In this document: positions 17,219 through 29,592 of the stretch, piece by piece
How positions within the stretch are numbered: the first letter of the stretch is position 1
Layout: the number at the start of each line of letters is the position of its first letter
NCBI RefSeq assembly: GCF_900148505.1
Contig: NZ_FRXO01000005.1
Location: forward strand, 124,001-188,000
Origin: Pseudoxanthobacter soli DSM 19599
Lineage (GTDB): Bacteria; Pseudomonadota; Alphaproteobacteria; Rhizobiales; Segnochrobactraceae
DNA: 64,000 nt
Direction of reading: 5' to 3'
Notes under the pieces: model-generated
What the model saw: only the letters and a program-made list of their open reading frames with translations
Databases searched by the model: none
What the model was told of the DNA's origin: nothing
Program-made: the position numbers and the translations under genes

Positions 17219-18186
17219 GCCGCCTCGATGTCGGTGCGGCGCGTCAGTTCCCGCCCGATCAGGTCGCGATAGAGCGCCCGCAGCGTGCGGGTGACCGGGC
17301 CGGCGTGGTCTCCGTCGGCATTCATCTCGCCGATGGCGCGGCCGTCGACATTGTTGACCGGCGTCAGCCCGGCGAAGCTGCCGGTCACGAAGGCTTCGTC
17401 GGCTCCGTAGACGTCGGTCAGCGAGAACCGCTTCTCATGCACCGGGATGCCCGCCTCGCGGCACAGCCGGATGACATTGGCGCGCGTGATGCCGCCGAGG
17501 CAGTAGAGCCCGTCCGAAGTCCAGACCTCGCCGCGCCGCACGATGAAGAAGTGGGTGGAGTTGCAGGTCGCGACCGCGCCGGCATCGTCCAGCATCAGCG
17601 CCTCGTCGGCCCCGGCCTCCGCGGCCTGGATGCAGGCGAGGATGCAGTTGAGCTTCGAATGCGAGTTCAGCTTCTGGTCCTGCTCGGCCGGACCGGTGCG
17701 GCGGATGTGGACGGTGAAGAGCTTCAGCCCGCGCCGCGTCACCTCCGGCAGTGGGGTCTTGTATTCCGGAATGATGACCATGGTCGCCGGGCCGATGGTC
17801 ATGCGCGGGTCCTGGTAGGGCGTCCGCTTCACGCCGCGCGTGACCATCAGGCGGATATGCACGCCGTCCGTCATGCCGTTGGCGTCGAGGCAGTCGAACA
17901 ACCGGGCCGCCAGCGCGCGGCGGTCGAGCCCGATCTCCATGCGGATCGCCTTGGCGCCTTCATAGAGCCGGTCGAGATGGGCATCGAGGAAGGCGATACC
18001 GCCGTCGACGAGCCGCAGACCCTCCCACACGCCGTCGCCGAGCACGAAGCCCGAATCGAACACCGAGACGGTGGCTTCCGCCCGCAGCTTCAAGGTGCCG
18101 TTCACGGAAATCAGGATGGAGGCATTGCGCGGATCGTCGACGAAATCGTGGGTGCCGGTGGTCGCGGCGGCAGCGGAAGAGGACAT
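17215..18186 (-). CDS. Class IV aminotransferase (BCAT/D-amino acid aminotransferase-like)
   Basis: About 323 residues, second fold-type IV PLP aminotransferase of the region. Visible features are VNGTLKLRAEATVSVFDSGF, GDGVWEGLRL, the PLP lysine in KLNSHSKLNCILACI, DEALMLDDAGAVATCNSTHF and YCLGGITRANVIRLC. The sequence is distinct from ilvE, and its substrate could be a branched-chain or a D-amino acid; this is not resolvable by eye. ATG 18186 was preferred over an in-frame start 54 bases upstream because the added residues are not family-like. It overlaps the sulfotransferase-like gene by ATGA, so the two form a coupled pair. Confidence 0.87.
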   Translation of the reverse strand: MSSSAAAATTGTHDFVDDPRNASILISVNGTLKLRAEATVSVFDSGFVLGDGVWEGLRLVDGGIAFLDAHLDRLYEGAKAIRMEIGLDRRALAARLFDCLDANGMTDGVHIRLMVTRGVKRTPYQDPRMTIGPATMVIIPEYKTPLPEVTRRGLKLFTVHIRRTGPAEQDQKLNSHSKLNCILACIQAAEAGADEALMLDDAGAVATCNSTHFFIVRRGEVWTSDGLYCLGGITRANVIRLCREAGIPVHEKRFSLTDVYGADEAFVTGSFAGLTPVNNVDGRAIGEMNADGDHAGPVTRTLRALYRDLIGRELTRRTDIEAA

Positions 18187-18555
18187 CGTGGGGAGGACTC
18201 CATGCGGCCATGCCGCGGACGAAGCGGAGTTTCCACGCATATGAATGCGACCGCAAGGGTGCCCCTGCGTCGCGGCTGCCGCGACGATTGCATCGCCGGC
18301 GATGTCGGCCCGGACGTCGTCCGGCCACGCGCTTGCCGAGGTCCGCGCATCCGTCCGTGGACGGGACCGGAAACCCCATCAACACAAAGGCGCCGCTGCT
18401 GGTGCAGCGACGCCCACGCTCCCCCCTGGAGCGCATTTCGCCCGTGCCGGTTCGGCCCGAACGAAATGAAGGTGGTCAAGCCGTTGATCAGGCCTCGTTT
18501 CTGCCCGGCCGGATGATCGCACCCGGCCGGTTGTCGCGTCGGGACGCGATGTCGA

Positions 18556-19491
18556 TCAGTTCGCGAGGAACTTGTCGACGTTCGCCTTGTCGACGAGGTC
18601 GAGGCCGGCATAGGTGATGGTCGGGACTTCCTTGCCTTCCTTCAGGGCGAGCAGGATGTCCATGGCCTTCTCGCCCATCTCGTAGGGGCGCTGGCCGACG
18701 AGGGCGTTGGCGTAGCCTTCCTTCAGCAGCTCCAGCTGCACCTTCAGCGTATCGGCGACGACGAGCTTGAGCTTGCCGGAATCATAGATGCCGCGGTTGG
18801 CATCGACGAAGCTCTTGTAGGCATCCGGCACGAACATCGGCCAGCCGCCGACCGGGATGATCGCGCTGACGTCGGGGTTGGCGGTCAGCACGTCGGCCAT
18901 CTGCTGGACGGCGAGCGCCATGTCGTCGTTGCAGAACAGCGGCGAACCGGAGACCTGCTTCCAGCCGGCGGCGTCGAGCACCTTCTCCACGCCCTTGACG
19001 CGATCGGCGAGGTTGGCGGCGGCCGGGCCGCCCGAGATCAGCGCGTAGGTGCCGGGCTCCTTGCGGATCTTGATCAGCTCGTTGGCGAGCGCCTCGCCGA
19101 AGGCCACGTTATCGGTGCCGACATGCGCCTGGCGGGCCGAATCCGGCGCGTCGGCATCGAAGGTGATGACCTGAACGCCGGCATCGCGGGCCTGCTTGAT
19201 GACGTCGCCGATGGCCGAGGCGTCGGAGACGGCGATGGCGATGCCGTCCACGCCCTGGCTGATCAGATCCTGCACGATCTGCACCTGGGTCGCCGGCTCA
19301 TGCTCCACCGGGCCGATATAGATGCACTCGACATTGCCGAGCTTCTTGGCCTCGGCCATGCAGCCGTCGCGCGACAGGTCGAAATAGGGATTGTTCATCG
19401 CCTTGGGCACCAGGGCGAACTTGTAGTCGGCGGCGAGCGCCGGCGCGGAGAGCACGACAGCCGCGACGGCGGCAAGAAGAAGACGCTTCAT
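18556..19491 (-). CDS. Sugar ABC transporter substrate-binding protein
   Basis: A 311-residue periplasmic binding protein of the ribose/galactose (CUT2) type. It has a clear signal peptide (MKRLLLAAVAAVVLSAPALA) cut before ADYKFALVPK. The mature part shows the family pattern VPKAMNNPYFDLSRDGCMAE, IAIAVSDASAIGDVIKQARD and VITFDADAPDSARQAHVG. GGGAGGAAACAT upstream is a strong ribosome site. It ends the leftward run rhaD-rhaI-ATPase-permease, so the sugar it binds may be rhamnose or another sugar met at the same time, but the ligand cannot be read from the sequence. It is clearly different from the RhaS protein at 26783. Confidence 0.9.
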   Translation of the reverse strand: MKRLLLAAVAAVVLSAPALAADYKFALVPKAMNNPYFDLSRDGCMAEAKKLGNVECIYIGPVEHEPATQVQIVQDLISQGVDGIAIAVSDASAIGDVIKQARDAGVQVITFDADAPDSARQAHVGTDNVAFGEALANELIKIRKEPGTYALISGGPAAANLADRVKGVEKVLDAAGWKQVSGSPLFCNDDMALAVQQMADVLTANPDVSAIIPVGGWPMFVPDAYKSFVDANRGIYDSGKLKLVVADTLKVQLELLKEGYANALVGQRPYEMGEKAMDILLALKEGKEVPTITYAGLDLVDKANVDKFLAN

Positions 19492-19592
19492 ATGTTTCCT
19501 CCCAGAGATGGTCTTGACGACCCATTGTCGATTTGGACTTGCAATCGTTCGCCGGACCGTGCGGCGCGATGGCCGTTCCGGTCCGGCGAAAG

Positions 19593-20629
19593 TCAGGTGG
19601 CGCGGCGGGCGCGGAAGCGATCGACCAGCACCGCGAGAATGATGATCAGGCCGACGAATGCGTCCTGCCAGTAGGGGTTGACGCGGGCCAGCACGAGGCC
19701 GTTGCGGATCACCTCGATCAGCGCCGCGCCGAGCACCGCGCCCACCGGGCCGCCGGAGCCGCCGGCGAGATTGGCGCCGCCGATGACCGAGGAGGCGATG
19801 ACGCGCAGTTCGTAGCCTGTGGCGAGATTGGCCGGCGCGGAGCCGAGCCAGCCGACCATGAGGATGCCCGCGAAGCCGGCCGAAAGGCTGCACAGCACGT
19901 AGGCGGAGATCTTCATGCGGTCGACATTGACGCCGGTCAGCGCCGCAGCCTTCTCGTTGCCGCCGAGAGCGAACAGGTGGCGGCCCCAGGCGGTGTGGCG
20001 CAGGCTGAGCCCCATCACGACCGAAAGCAGCGCCAGATAGATCAGCGGCATCGGCAGGCCGAGGATCTCGCCCTTGGTGATCGAGGTCATCAGCGCCTTG
20101 TCGACGCCGGCCGGCGCCTGTCCCCGGCCCTCCGTCACGATGTAGCAGAGGCCGCGCGCGATGGAGAGCATGCCGAGGGTGGTGACGAACGGCGACAGCC
20201 CGACCTTTGCGATCAGCGTGCCGTTGATGAGACCGACGAGGATCGAAACGCCGAGGCCTGCGAGGCAGGCGATCAGCAGCACGAGGCCGGGCACGGCGGA
20301 CAGGCCCATCGCCTCGCAGGCATTGAACGCCATCGCCGTGACGATGGCCGACAGCGCGATCACCGAGCCGACCGACAGGTCGATGCCGCCGGTTATGATC
20401 ACGATGGTGGAGCCGAGCGAAACGATTGCGATGTAGGAGAAGTTCTGGGCGACGTTGTAGAGGTTGCCCGACTTCAGGAACGCCGGCGACAGCAGCGCCA
20501 TGATGACGGCGATGACGATGAACGCCACCAGCACGTAGGCCGTCTGCGAGGCGAAGAAGCCGCGTCGATACCAGGGAGCGCGGCCGACATTGGCGAAGTC
20601 GGTGTGGGCGTGGTGGGAGGCACTCGACA

Positions 20630-20630
<1 letters not shown>
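19593..20630 (-). CDS. Sugar ABC transporter permease (CUT2)
   Basis: A 345-residue inner-membrane permease of the RbsC/FrcC type with about eight to ten hydrophobic segments. Family marks are IVIITGGIDLSVGSVIALSA, SPFVTTLGMLSIARG, GRHLFALGGNEKAAALTGVN and VIGGANLAGGSGG. It probably works as a homodimer with the single ATPase encoded upstream. The start overlaps that gene's stop (ATGATG at 20633-20628); GGAGG lies 7 bases before ATG 20630 and 4 bases before ATG 20633, so 20630 is preferred. The substrate-binding protein follows after about 100 bases. Confidence 0.92.
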
Positions 20631-21370
<740 letters not shown>

Positions 21371-21677
21371 CCACGATCACCCTTGTTGCGTTTCGATCCC
21401 GTCACGCGTCGGGGGTGTTCGCCCTCCGCCGCGCGTTGCCATTGCTGGTCTGTTTTTTATCGTTTTCGTGCATTGCTGCCGTTCCCCATTCAAACGACAA
21501 ATCGCTGACGGATGCAAGCGGGATTTGAGGTGCGTCCCTCATAAAATTTCGTCAGACGCGCAGCAGGAAATCTTACTTACATTCAAAACAAAGAGAAAAA
21601 TGAGATGTACGTACCCGGTGCTGCACCGCAGCGGGCGGCGGATGTCGCATCGCCGCCCGCGGACCGATGGGCGCCTG
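21371..21677. other. AT-rich gap between rhaI and the ABC ATPase gene
   Basis: No gene seen. Bases 21530-21610 are clearly AT-rich for this genome, including CTTTGTTTTGAATGTAAG read on the minus strand. That suggests a promoter for the transporter trio rather than simple read-through from rhaDI. No perfect palindrome was found by eye. Confidence 0.35.
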
Positions 21678-22970
21678 TCAGACGATGCCGCCGCCGCCGC
21701 CGGAGACAGCCGGACGCTCGTTCGCCTTGCGGGGGCGATAGCCCGAGGCACGATAGACCGCCACCGGATCGATGGCGCCGCCGTTGCGCCGGCGGGCGGC
21801 GGCGAGGATGGGGCCGACGTCGGTCACGAAGCCGCGCTTCAGCGTCTGCGCTGCCAGGAACGCGTCGTTTCGCGCCTGCGCTTCCGCCAGCGCGCCGCGG
21901 TCGACGATGAGCGCCTGGGCATAGGCCCGGGTGACCTCCACGGCGCTGCCGATCAGGCTTTCGATCGGATCGGTGACGTTGTGGGACTGGTCGAGCATGT
22001 GGGCGGGACGGAACGTGTCGTCGTTGAGTTCGGCCTCCACCAGTTCGTTGAAGACGAGGAACAGGCGGAAGGGATCGACCGATCCGGCATCGAGATCGTC
22101 GTCGCCGTATTTGGAGTCGTTGAAATGGAAGCCGCCGAGCTTCTTGCGGTGCAGAAGCCGGGAGACGATCATCTCGATGTTCACGTTCGGCGCATGGTGG
22201 CCGAGATCGACGAGGCAGAATGCCTTCTCGCCGAGCGATTCGGCCGCGATCAGCGACGAGCCCCAGTCCTGGATCACGGTCGAGTAGAACGCCGGCTCGT
22301 ACATCTTGTGCTCGACGAACACGCGCCAGTCGTCGGGCAGGGCGGCGTAGATCTGCGACGCCGATTCGAGATAGCGCTCGAACGCCTTGGAGAGGTTGCT
22401 CTGGCCGGGGAAGTTGGAGCCGTCGCCGATCCAGATCGACAGTGCGGTGGAGCCGAGCACCTTGCCGAGTTCGATGCACTCGATGTTGTGGGCGACCGCC
22501 TGGGCGCGGACCGCCGGATCGGTGTGGCTGAGGCTGCCGTATTTGTAGGACAGCGCCTGACCGGGACTGTCCTGGAAGGTGTTGGAATTCACCGCATCGA
22601 AGCCGAGGCCTAGCGCGTCGCCATGGGCCTTCAAGGCCGCCATGTCCGGCACCTTGTCCCACGGGAAGTGCAGCGAGACGGTCGGGGTCGCGCGGCCGAG
22701 CTGCTGCACCACGGCGCAGTCCGAGAGCTTGTCGAAGACGTCGCGCGGCTCGCCTGGGCCCGGGAAGCGGGCGAAGCGCGTGCCGCCGGTGCCCACGCCC
22801 CATGATGGCAGCGCGACGCCGAAGCCCGCGATCTTGGCCGTGACGGCCTCGATGTCGATGCCGCGGCGGGACAGCTGGCGGCCGAGGGCCTCGTAGTCTT
22901 CGTCGAGGGCGTCGGCGAGGGCGGCGTTCTCGCGGACGATGAGATCGGGATCGATCGGTAGCTCGGTCAT
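21678..22970 (-). CDS. rhaI: L-rhamnose isomerase RhaI (rhizobial type)
   Basis: A 430-residue metal-dependent sugar isomerase converting L-rhamnose to L-rhamnulose. The TIM-barrel motifs are visible: TVSLHFPWDKV, VNSNTFQDS, WIGDGSNFPGQ with its conserved aspartate, VEHKMYEPAFY, LVDLGHHAPNVN and GGFHFNDSKYGDDDLD, which give the metal-binding Glu, Asp and His residues. This is the RhaI type of Rhizobium and Pseudomonas, unlike E. coli RhaA. GAGGAAACCCGCC precedes ATG 22970. It lies just downstream of rhaD on the same strand, reproducing the known rhaDI unit. The C-terminal tail (VSGGGGGIV) is glycine-rich. Confidence 0.95.
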   Translation of the reverse strand: MTELPIDPDLIVRENAALADALDEDYEALGRQLSRRGIDIEAVTAKIAGFGVALPSWGVGTGGTRFARFPGPGEPRDVFDKLSDCAVVQQLGRATPTVSLHFPWDKVPDMAALKAHGDALGLGFDAVNSNTFQDSPGQALSYKYGSLSHTDPAVRAQAVAHNIECIELGKVLGSTALSIWIGDGSNFPGQSNLSKAFERYLESASQIYAALPDDWRVFVEHKMYEPAFYSTVIQDWGSSLIAAESLGEKAFCLVDLGHHAPNVNIEMIVSRLLHRKKLGGFHFNDSKYGDDDLDAGSVDPFRLFLVFNELVEAELNDDTFRPAHMLDQSHNVTDPIESLIGSAVEVTRAYAQALIVDRGALAEAQARNDAFLAAQTLKRGFVTDVGPILAAARRRNGGAIDPVAVYRASGYRPRKANERPAVSGGGGGIV

Positions 22971-23255
22971 GGCGGGTTTCCTCACATGTTCTCGTGGGAG
23001 CAGGCCGTCTTCGCCCGGGCGCCCGGCGTGGCGGCTCCTGATTGCTCCGGCTTTCTCGATGGGCGTCGTCTCCGGAGCCCGCTTTCCCTCGACCGGGCCG
23101 CACCGATCCGGTCGGCGGGAGATCACAGGGGAAGTCGTTCCGATTCGCCGGATCGGTCATCCGGCGGACGCGCGCCGGGACCGTCCTTCGCGAGGGGCGG
23201 TCGACGCGGCGCGGCGCGGGCGGGCGGCGATGGTCTCCGCCCGCCGTCGTCCCGT

Positions 23256-25370
<2,115 letters not shown>

Positions 25371-25680
25371 GTGTCGTCCTCCCGGTTGGGCGTGGCACCG
25401 AAGCCGCGGGCGTTCGGGACATCACGGCCAAGCATTTGAATCCAGGGCGCCTTGCGAACGCGATTGCGCGCGGCGCTCCGCTGGCGGGTTCGTTGGTGCC
25501 TCCGGCCCGGCGTGCGAGGAGCGCCTCTCACGCGCGCCAGTCGCGCGGCGCCGTTGGCACGCCGCCTGTCTGCACGTCGCCTTGATTAGGACCAGATGCC
25601 GACGATTTCAATCAACTTCTGTCGTAACCGGTCATTATTGTGCGCCGCAACAATCAATTACGATCATTTCTGACCGAATC

Positions 25681-25695
25681 GCGATTGACAATCGC
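25681..25695. promoter_or_regulatory. Palindromic candidate RhaR operator
   Basis: GCGATTG-A-CAATCGC is a perfect 15-bp palindrome in the rhaD-rhaR divergent region. It overlaps TTGACA (25685-25690), which could serve as a -35 element toward rhaR. CAATCA recurs near 25609, 25650 and 25718. DeoR-family repressors use repeated short sites of this kind. The rest of the 25371-25839 gap is AT-richer than its surroundings around 25600-25700 and holds no gene. Confidence 0.5.
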
Positions 25696-25839
25696 CCCTC
25701 ATTGCCGTGTCTTGGATGCAATCAACGAATGCCCTGCCGCTCCGGCCTGCCGGAACAGGACGGGGTCGGAGCGGGCTGCCGTCCCATGCCGTCGTGCTGG
25801 GAGGGGCGGCCCGAACGGGATGGAGACCATGGGACGGCC

Positions 25840-26649
25840 ATGCTTGAGCGCGAACGCCACCGCCTGATCCTGAAGCTCGTCACCGAGCGCTCCGTCGTGA
25901 GCGTTACCGAGCTCGTGGACATGCTGGACGCCTCGGAGGCGACCATCCGCCGGGACATCGTAGCGCTGGCCGACCGAGGCGAGCTGAAGCGGGTGCGGGG
26001 CGGTGCGGAGGCGCTGCGGCCGCGCCACAAGGCCCACCTCGTCGGCGTGCCGTTCAACGTGAACATGGAAGTCGCGGTGCCCGAGAAGCGGGCGATCGCG
26101 CGCGCCGCCGCCGCTCTGGTGGAACCCGGCGACAGCATCATCATCAATGGTGGCACCACCACATGGCGGCTGGTCGAGTTCCTGCGCGACCTCGACCTCG
26201 ACATCCTGACGAACTCGTTCCCGATCGCCGCGGACCTGCTGGCCACGGCGCGCTCGCGCATCACGCTGCCCGGCGGAACGATCTATCCGGAACAGAACAT
26301 CATCCTCAGCCCCTACGAGGAGGCCGACGCGGTCGCGCACTTCTCGGGCCGGATCATGTTCACCGGCGCCTACGGCATCGGTCGCGCGGGGCTGCTCGAA
26401 ACCGATCCGCTCATCGTGCAGTCGGAATGCCGGCTGCTGCGGCGCGCCGAGCGCCTCGTGGTCATGGCGGATGCCAGCAAGCTGCGCCGCCATTCCTCGA
26501 TGGTGGTGGCGCCGCTTGATCGCGTGAACGTGCTGGTGACCGACGATGCCGCCACCGAGGCCGATCTCGCCCCGCTGCGTGATGCGGGCGTCGAGGTCGT
26601 GGTCGCCGAGGTGACGGCCGAGGACCGGGCGCTCGACGTGGCGGCCTGA
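25840..26649 (+). CDS. rhaR: DeoR-family repressor of rhamnose genes
   Basis: A 269-residue DeoR/GlpR-type regulator. The N-terminal HTH is MLERERHRLILKLVTERSVV followed by SVTELVDMLDASEATIRRDI and LKRVRGGAEAL. The C-terminal sugar-phosphate-sensing domain has SIIINGGTTTWRLVEFL, LTNSFPIAADLL, LPGGTIYPEQN and VVMADASKLRRHSS. In Rhizobium leguminosarum the equivalent gene regulates the rhamnose genes; that is family knowledge. It is first in the rightward run and is divergent from rhaD. ATG 25840 is the start of the family's conserved region; the ribosome site is weak (GGGACGG). The effector is probably a rhamnose-pathway metabolite. Confidence 0.9.
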   Translation: MLERERHRLILKLVTERSVVSVTELVDMLDASEATIRRDIVALADRGELKRVRGGAEALRPRHKAHLVGVPFNVNMEVAVPEKRAIARAAAALVEPGDSIIINGGTTTWRLVEFLRDLDLDILTNSFPIAADLLATARSRITLPGGTIYPEQNIILSPYEEADAVAHFSGRIMFTGAYGIGRAGLLETDPLIVQSECRLLRRAERLVVMADASKLRRHSSMVVAPLDRVNVLVTDDAATEADLAPLRDAGVEVVVAEVTAEDRALDVAA

Positions 26650-26782
26650 CGTCCGCCGGGGCCCGACGGACGCCCGGATCCCGCTCCTCGCGGGCACGCA
26701 TACCAACGCCGCGGACAACAAGCGGCGCCGAATTCGGCATCAACGGCCGCGCCAGAAGGGCGGCCATTTCGGGAGGACGACT

Positions 26783-27766
26783 ATGATCCGCAAGCTTATC
26801 CTGGCCGCCGCGACGGTGGCGCTGCTCGCCGGCTCGGCGCACGCCGCCGACATCCGCGTCGGCCTCGTGCCGAAATCTCTCGGCAACGGCTTCTTCGATG
26901 CCGCCTACAAGGGCGCGCAGGAAGCGGCCAAGGAGATTGGCGGCGTCGAGGTGATCTATACCGGCCCGACCACCACCACCGCCGAAGGCCAGATCGAGAC
27001 CATCAACGCGCTGATCGCCCAGAAGGTCGACGCCATCGCGATCTCCGCCAACGATCCCGACGCGCTCGTTCCGGCGCTGAAGAAGGCGATGCAGCGCGGC
27101 ATCAAGGTGGTGTCGTGGGATTCCGGCGTCGCGGTCGACGGCCGCGAGGTCCATCTCAATCCCTCGTCCAACGAACTGATAGGCGAGATGTGCGTGCAGC
27201 TCGCGGCCGACGTCGCCGGTTCCGGTGAGAGCGAAGTCGCGATCCTGTCGGCCACCCCGACCTCGACCAACCAGAACATCTGGATCGGCGAGATGAAGAA
27301 GGTGCTGCCGAAGTTCCCGAATCTGAAGCTCGTCGCGACCGTCTATGGCGACGACCTCGCCGACAAGTCCTATCGCGAGACCCAGGCGCTCCTGAAGCAG
27401 TATCCGAACCTCAAGGTCATCATCGCCCCGACCTCGGTCGGCATCGTCGCCGCCGCCAAGGCGGTCGAGGACGCCGGCCTCTCGGGCAAGGTGCTCGTCA
27501 CCGGCCTCGGCCTGCCGTCGGAACTCGCCGGCCACGTCATGAAGGGCACGGTGAAGAGCTTCGCGATCTGGAACCCGATCGACCTCGGCTACGCCGCGAC
27601 CTATCTCGCCGTCGATCTCGTCAAGGGCGACAAGGGCGGCCCCGACGCCAAGCTGCCGATCGGTCGCCTCGGCACCGTCTCCTTCGACAAGGAAGGCGCG
27701 GGCGCCATGGCGAAGCCCTTCGTCTACGACAAGTCGAACGTGGAAGAATTCGCGAAGATCTTCTGA
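26783..27766 (+). CDS. rhaS: Rhamnose ABC transporter substrate-binding protein
   Basis: A 327-residue periplasmic binding protein with a clean signal peptide (MIRKLILAAATVALLAGSAHA) cut before ADIRVGLVPK. Mature features are SLGNGFFDAAYKGAQEAAKE, ISANDPDALVPALKKAMQRG and VVSWDSGVAVDGREVHLNPS, typical of the autoinducer-2/rhamnose branch of CUT2 binding proteins. GGGAGGACGACT before ATG is a strong ribosome site. It stands between rhaR and rhaT as in the Rhizobium locus. A copy of the two-hairpin repeat follows at 27785-27896, which could reduce read-through so that the binding protein is made in excess over the membrane parts. Confidence 0.93.
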   Translation: MIRKLILAAATVALLAGSAHAADIRVGLVPKSLGNGFFDAAYKGAQEAAKEIGGVEVIYTGPTTTTAEGQIETINALIAQKVDAIAISANDPDALVPALKKAMQRGIKVVSWDSGVAVDGREVHLNPSSNELIGEMCVQLAADVAGSGESEVAILSATPTSTNQNIWIGEMKKVLPKFPNLKLVATVYGDDLADKSYRETQALLKQYPNLKVIIAPTSVGIVAAAKAVEDAGLSGKVLVTGLGLPSELAGHVMKGTVKSFAIWNPIDLGYAATYLAVDLVKGDKGGPDAKLPIGRLGTVSFDKEGAGAMAKPFVYDKSNVEEFAKIF

Positions 27767-27784
27767 TCACCGCGACAAGGGCGC

Positions 27785-27896
27785 ATTTCCGATCTGATGG
27801 AAGCATCAGGTTCACAAGAAATCGCTCCAGATTAAAAAAAGCTTGAGCATCTCCTTGTCGGTCAGATCGGTTCACTCCGAACGGGATATGCTCAAG
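27785..27896. repeat. Two-hairpin intergenic repeat, copy 2
   Basis: Opposite orientation to copy 1 and more decayed. The small hairpin comes first (GATCTGATG at 27791-27799 against CATCAGGTT), then the shared linker CAAGAAATCGCTCCAGATT, then the long hairpin with arms GAGCATCTCC (27845-27854) and GGGATATGCTC (27883-27893). It sits between rhaS and rhaT. A run of seven A within the linker is unique to this copy. Confidence 0.8.
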
Positions 27897-28006
27897 CCTC
27901 TTCCCCATATCTGACGGCGGCGCCGGCCGGCGCCGCCGCACCGGCCCGGCCCATGGTGCCGGCGCCTCGCGTCGCCGCGTTCGTGCCGCCCTGCAGGGGT
28001 GATCCC

Positions 28007-29548
28007 ATGTCCCTTTCGACCACCGCCGCTTCGGCCATAGAGCCTTTGCGTCCCGCCGCCGGGCCCGTGCCCGTGCTCACGCTGTCCGGTATCCAGAAGT
28101 CCTTCGCCGGTGTGCGCGCCCTCGTCGACGGCGCGCTCGAACTCTACGGCGGCGAGGCGACCGCGCTGATCGGCGAGAACGGGGCCGGCAAGTCGACGCT
28201 CGTGAAGGTCCTGACCGGCATCCACGCGCCGGACCACGGCACCATCACCCTCAACGGCAAGCCCGTCACCATCGGCTCGGCCGACGAGGCCCAGCGCCTC
28301 GGCATCACCGCGATCCACCAGGAAGCCGTGGTGTTCGACGACCTCAGCGTCGCCGAGAACATCTTCGTCTCCCACCGTCCACGCGGGCGGTTCGGCATGG
28401 TCGACTGGTCGGCGATGAACGCGCGGGCGGCAAAGCTCCTCGCCGAGCTTGAGGCGGATTTCGATCCCGGCCAGCCGCTGCGCTCGCTTTCGATCGCCCA
28501 GAAGCACCTCGTGCAGATCGCCCGCGCGCTCTCGTTCGACGCCCGCGTCGTCATCATGGACGAGCCGACGGCGGCGCTTTCCCACCGCGAGGCGGAAGAT
28601 CTGTTCCGCATCGTCGACCGGCTGAAGGCGGAGGGCCGGGCGATCCTGTTCATCAGCCACAAGTTCGAGGAGATCATGCGCGTCGCCGACCGCTATGCGG
28701 TATTCCGCGACGGCGCGGCGGTGGGCGCGGGACGCATCGGCGAAAGCTCGACCGACGATCTCATCCGCATGATGGTCGGCCGTCCCGTCGACCAGATCTT
28801 TCCGAAAATCGAGACGGTGCCGGGCGACGAGGCGCTGCGGGTCGAGGGGCTGTCGCACCCGACCGAGTTCGACGACGTCTCGTTTCACGTCCGCCGCGGC
28901 GAGATTCTCGGCCTCTACGGTCTGGTCGGCGCCGGCCGGTCCGAAGTGATGAAGGCGGTGTTCGGGCTGACCGAGCCGAGCGCCGGCCGCATCTTGGTCG
29001 ACGGCCGGCCGCTCTCGATCCGCCGGCCCGACGACGCGATCCGCGCCGGCATCGTCTATGTGCCGGAGGATCGCCAGCACCAGGGCGCGGTGCTGAAGCA
29101 GTCCATCGTGGAGAACATCGCGCTGCCGAGCCTCGCGCAGCTGTCGCGCCGCGGTTTCAACAACCGTCCGCGCGAGCGCGATGTCGCCGGTGCGCTCGCC
29201 CAGCGCCTGCAGGTGCGCATGTCCGGGCTCGACCAGCCGGTCGAGGACCTCTCCGGCGGCAACCAGCAGAAGGTGGTGATCGCCAAGTGGCTGGCGACCC
29301 AGCCGCGGGTGCTGATTCTCGACGAGCCGACCAAGGGCATCGATGTCGGCTCCAAGGCCGCGGTGCACCGCTTCATGGCGGAACTCGTCGCCCAGGGCCT
29401 CGCGGTGGTGATGGTCTCGTCCGAACTGCCTGAGGTTCTCGGCATGGCCGACCGGGTGATGGTGATGGCCCGCGGACGGGTGCGTCGCACATTCACCCGC
29501 GCCGAAGCCACGCCCGAAGCCGTCGTGCGCGCCGCCACCGATGCCTGA
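28007..29548 (+). CDS. rhaT: Rhamnose ABC transporter ATPase (double domain)
   Basis: A 513-residue protein with two fused ATPase domains, as usual for CUT2 importers. The first domain has Walker A GENGAGKST, signature LSIAQKHLVQIARAL and Walker B VVIMDEPTAAL. The second has a degenerate loop GLVGAGRSEV, the signature LSGGNQQKVVIAKWL and LILDEPTKGIDVG. It powers rhamnose import at the inner membrane with the two permeases encoded next. ATG 28007 follows AGGGGTGATCCC; upstream residues in frame are not conserved. A 44-base gap leads to the first permease. Confidence 0.93.
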   Translation: MSLSTTAASAIEPLRPAAGPVPVLTLSGIQKSFAGVRALVDGALELYGGEATALIGENGAGKSTLVKVLTGIHAPDHGTITLNGKPVTIGSADEAQRLGITAIHQEAVVFDDLSVAENIFVSHRPRGRFGMVDWSAMNARAAKLLAELEADFDPGQPLRSLSIAQKHLVQIARALSFDARVVIMDEPTAALSHREAEDLFRIVDRLKAEGRAILFISHKFEEIMRVADRYAVFRDGAAVGAGRIGESSTDDLIRMMVGRPVDQIFPKIETVPGDEALRVEGLSHPTEFDDVSFHVRRGEILGLYGLVGAGRSEVMKAVFGLTEPSAGRILVDGRPLSIRRPDDAIRAGIVYVPEDRQHQGAVLKQSIVENIALPSLAQLSRRGFNNRPRERDVAGALAQRLQVRMSGLDQPVEDLSGGNQQKVVIAKWLATQPRVLILDEPTKGIDVGSKAAVHRFMAELVAQGLAVVMVSSELPEVLGMADRVMVMARGRVRRTFTRAEATPEAVVRAATDA

Positions 29549-29592
29549 ACAGACCCGCCGGACGCCCCGCTGAGGGCCGCCAGGAGGACGAC

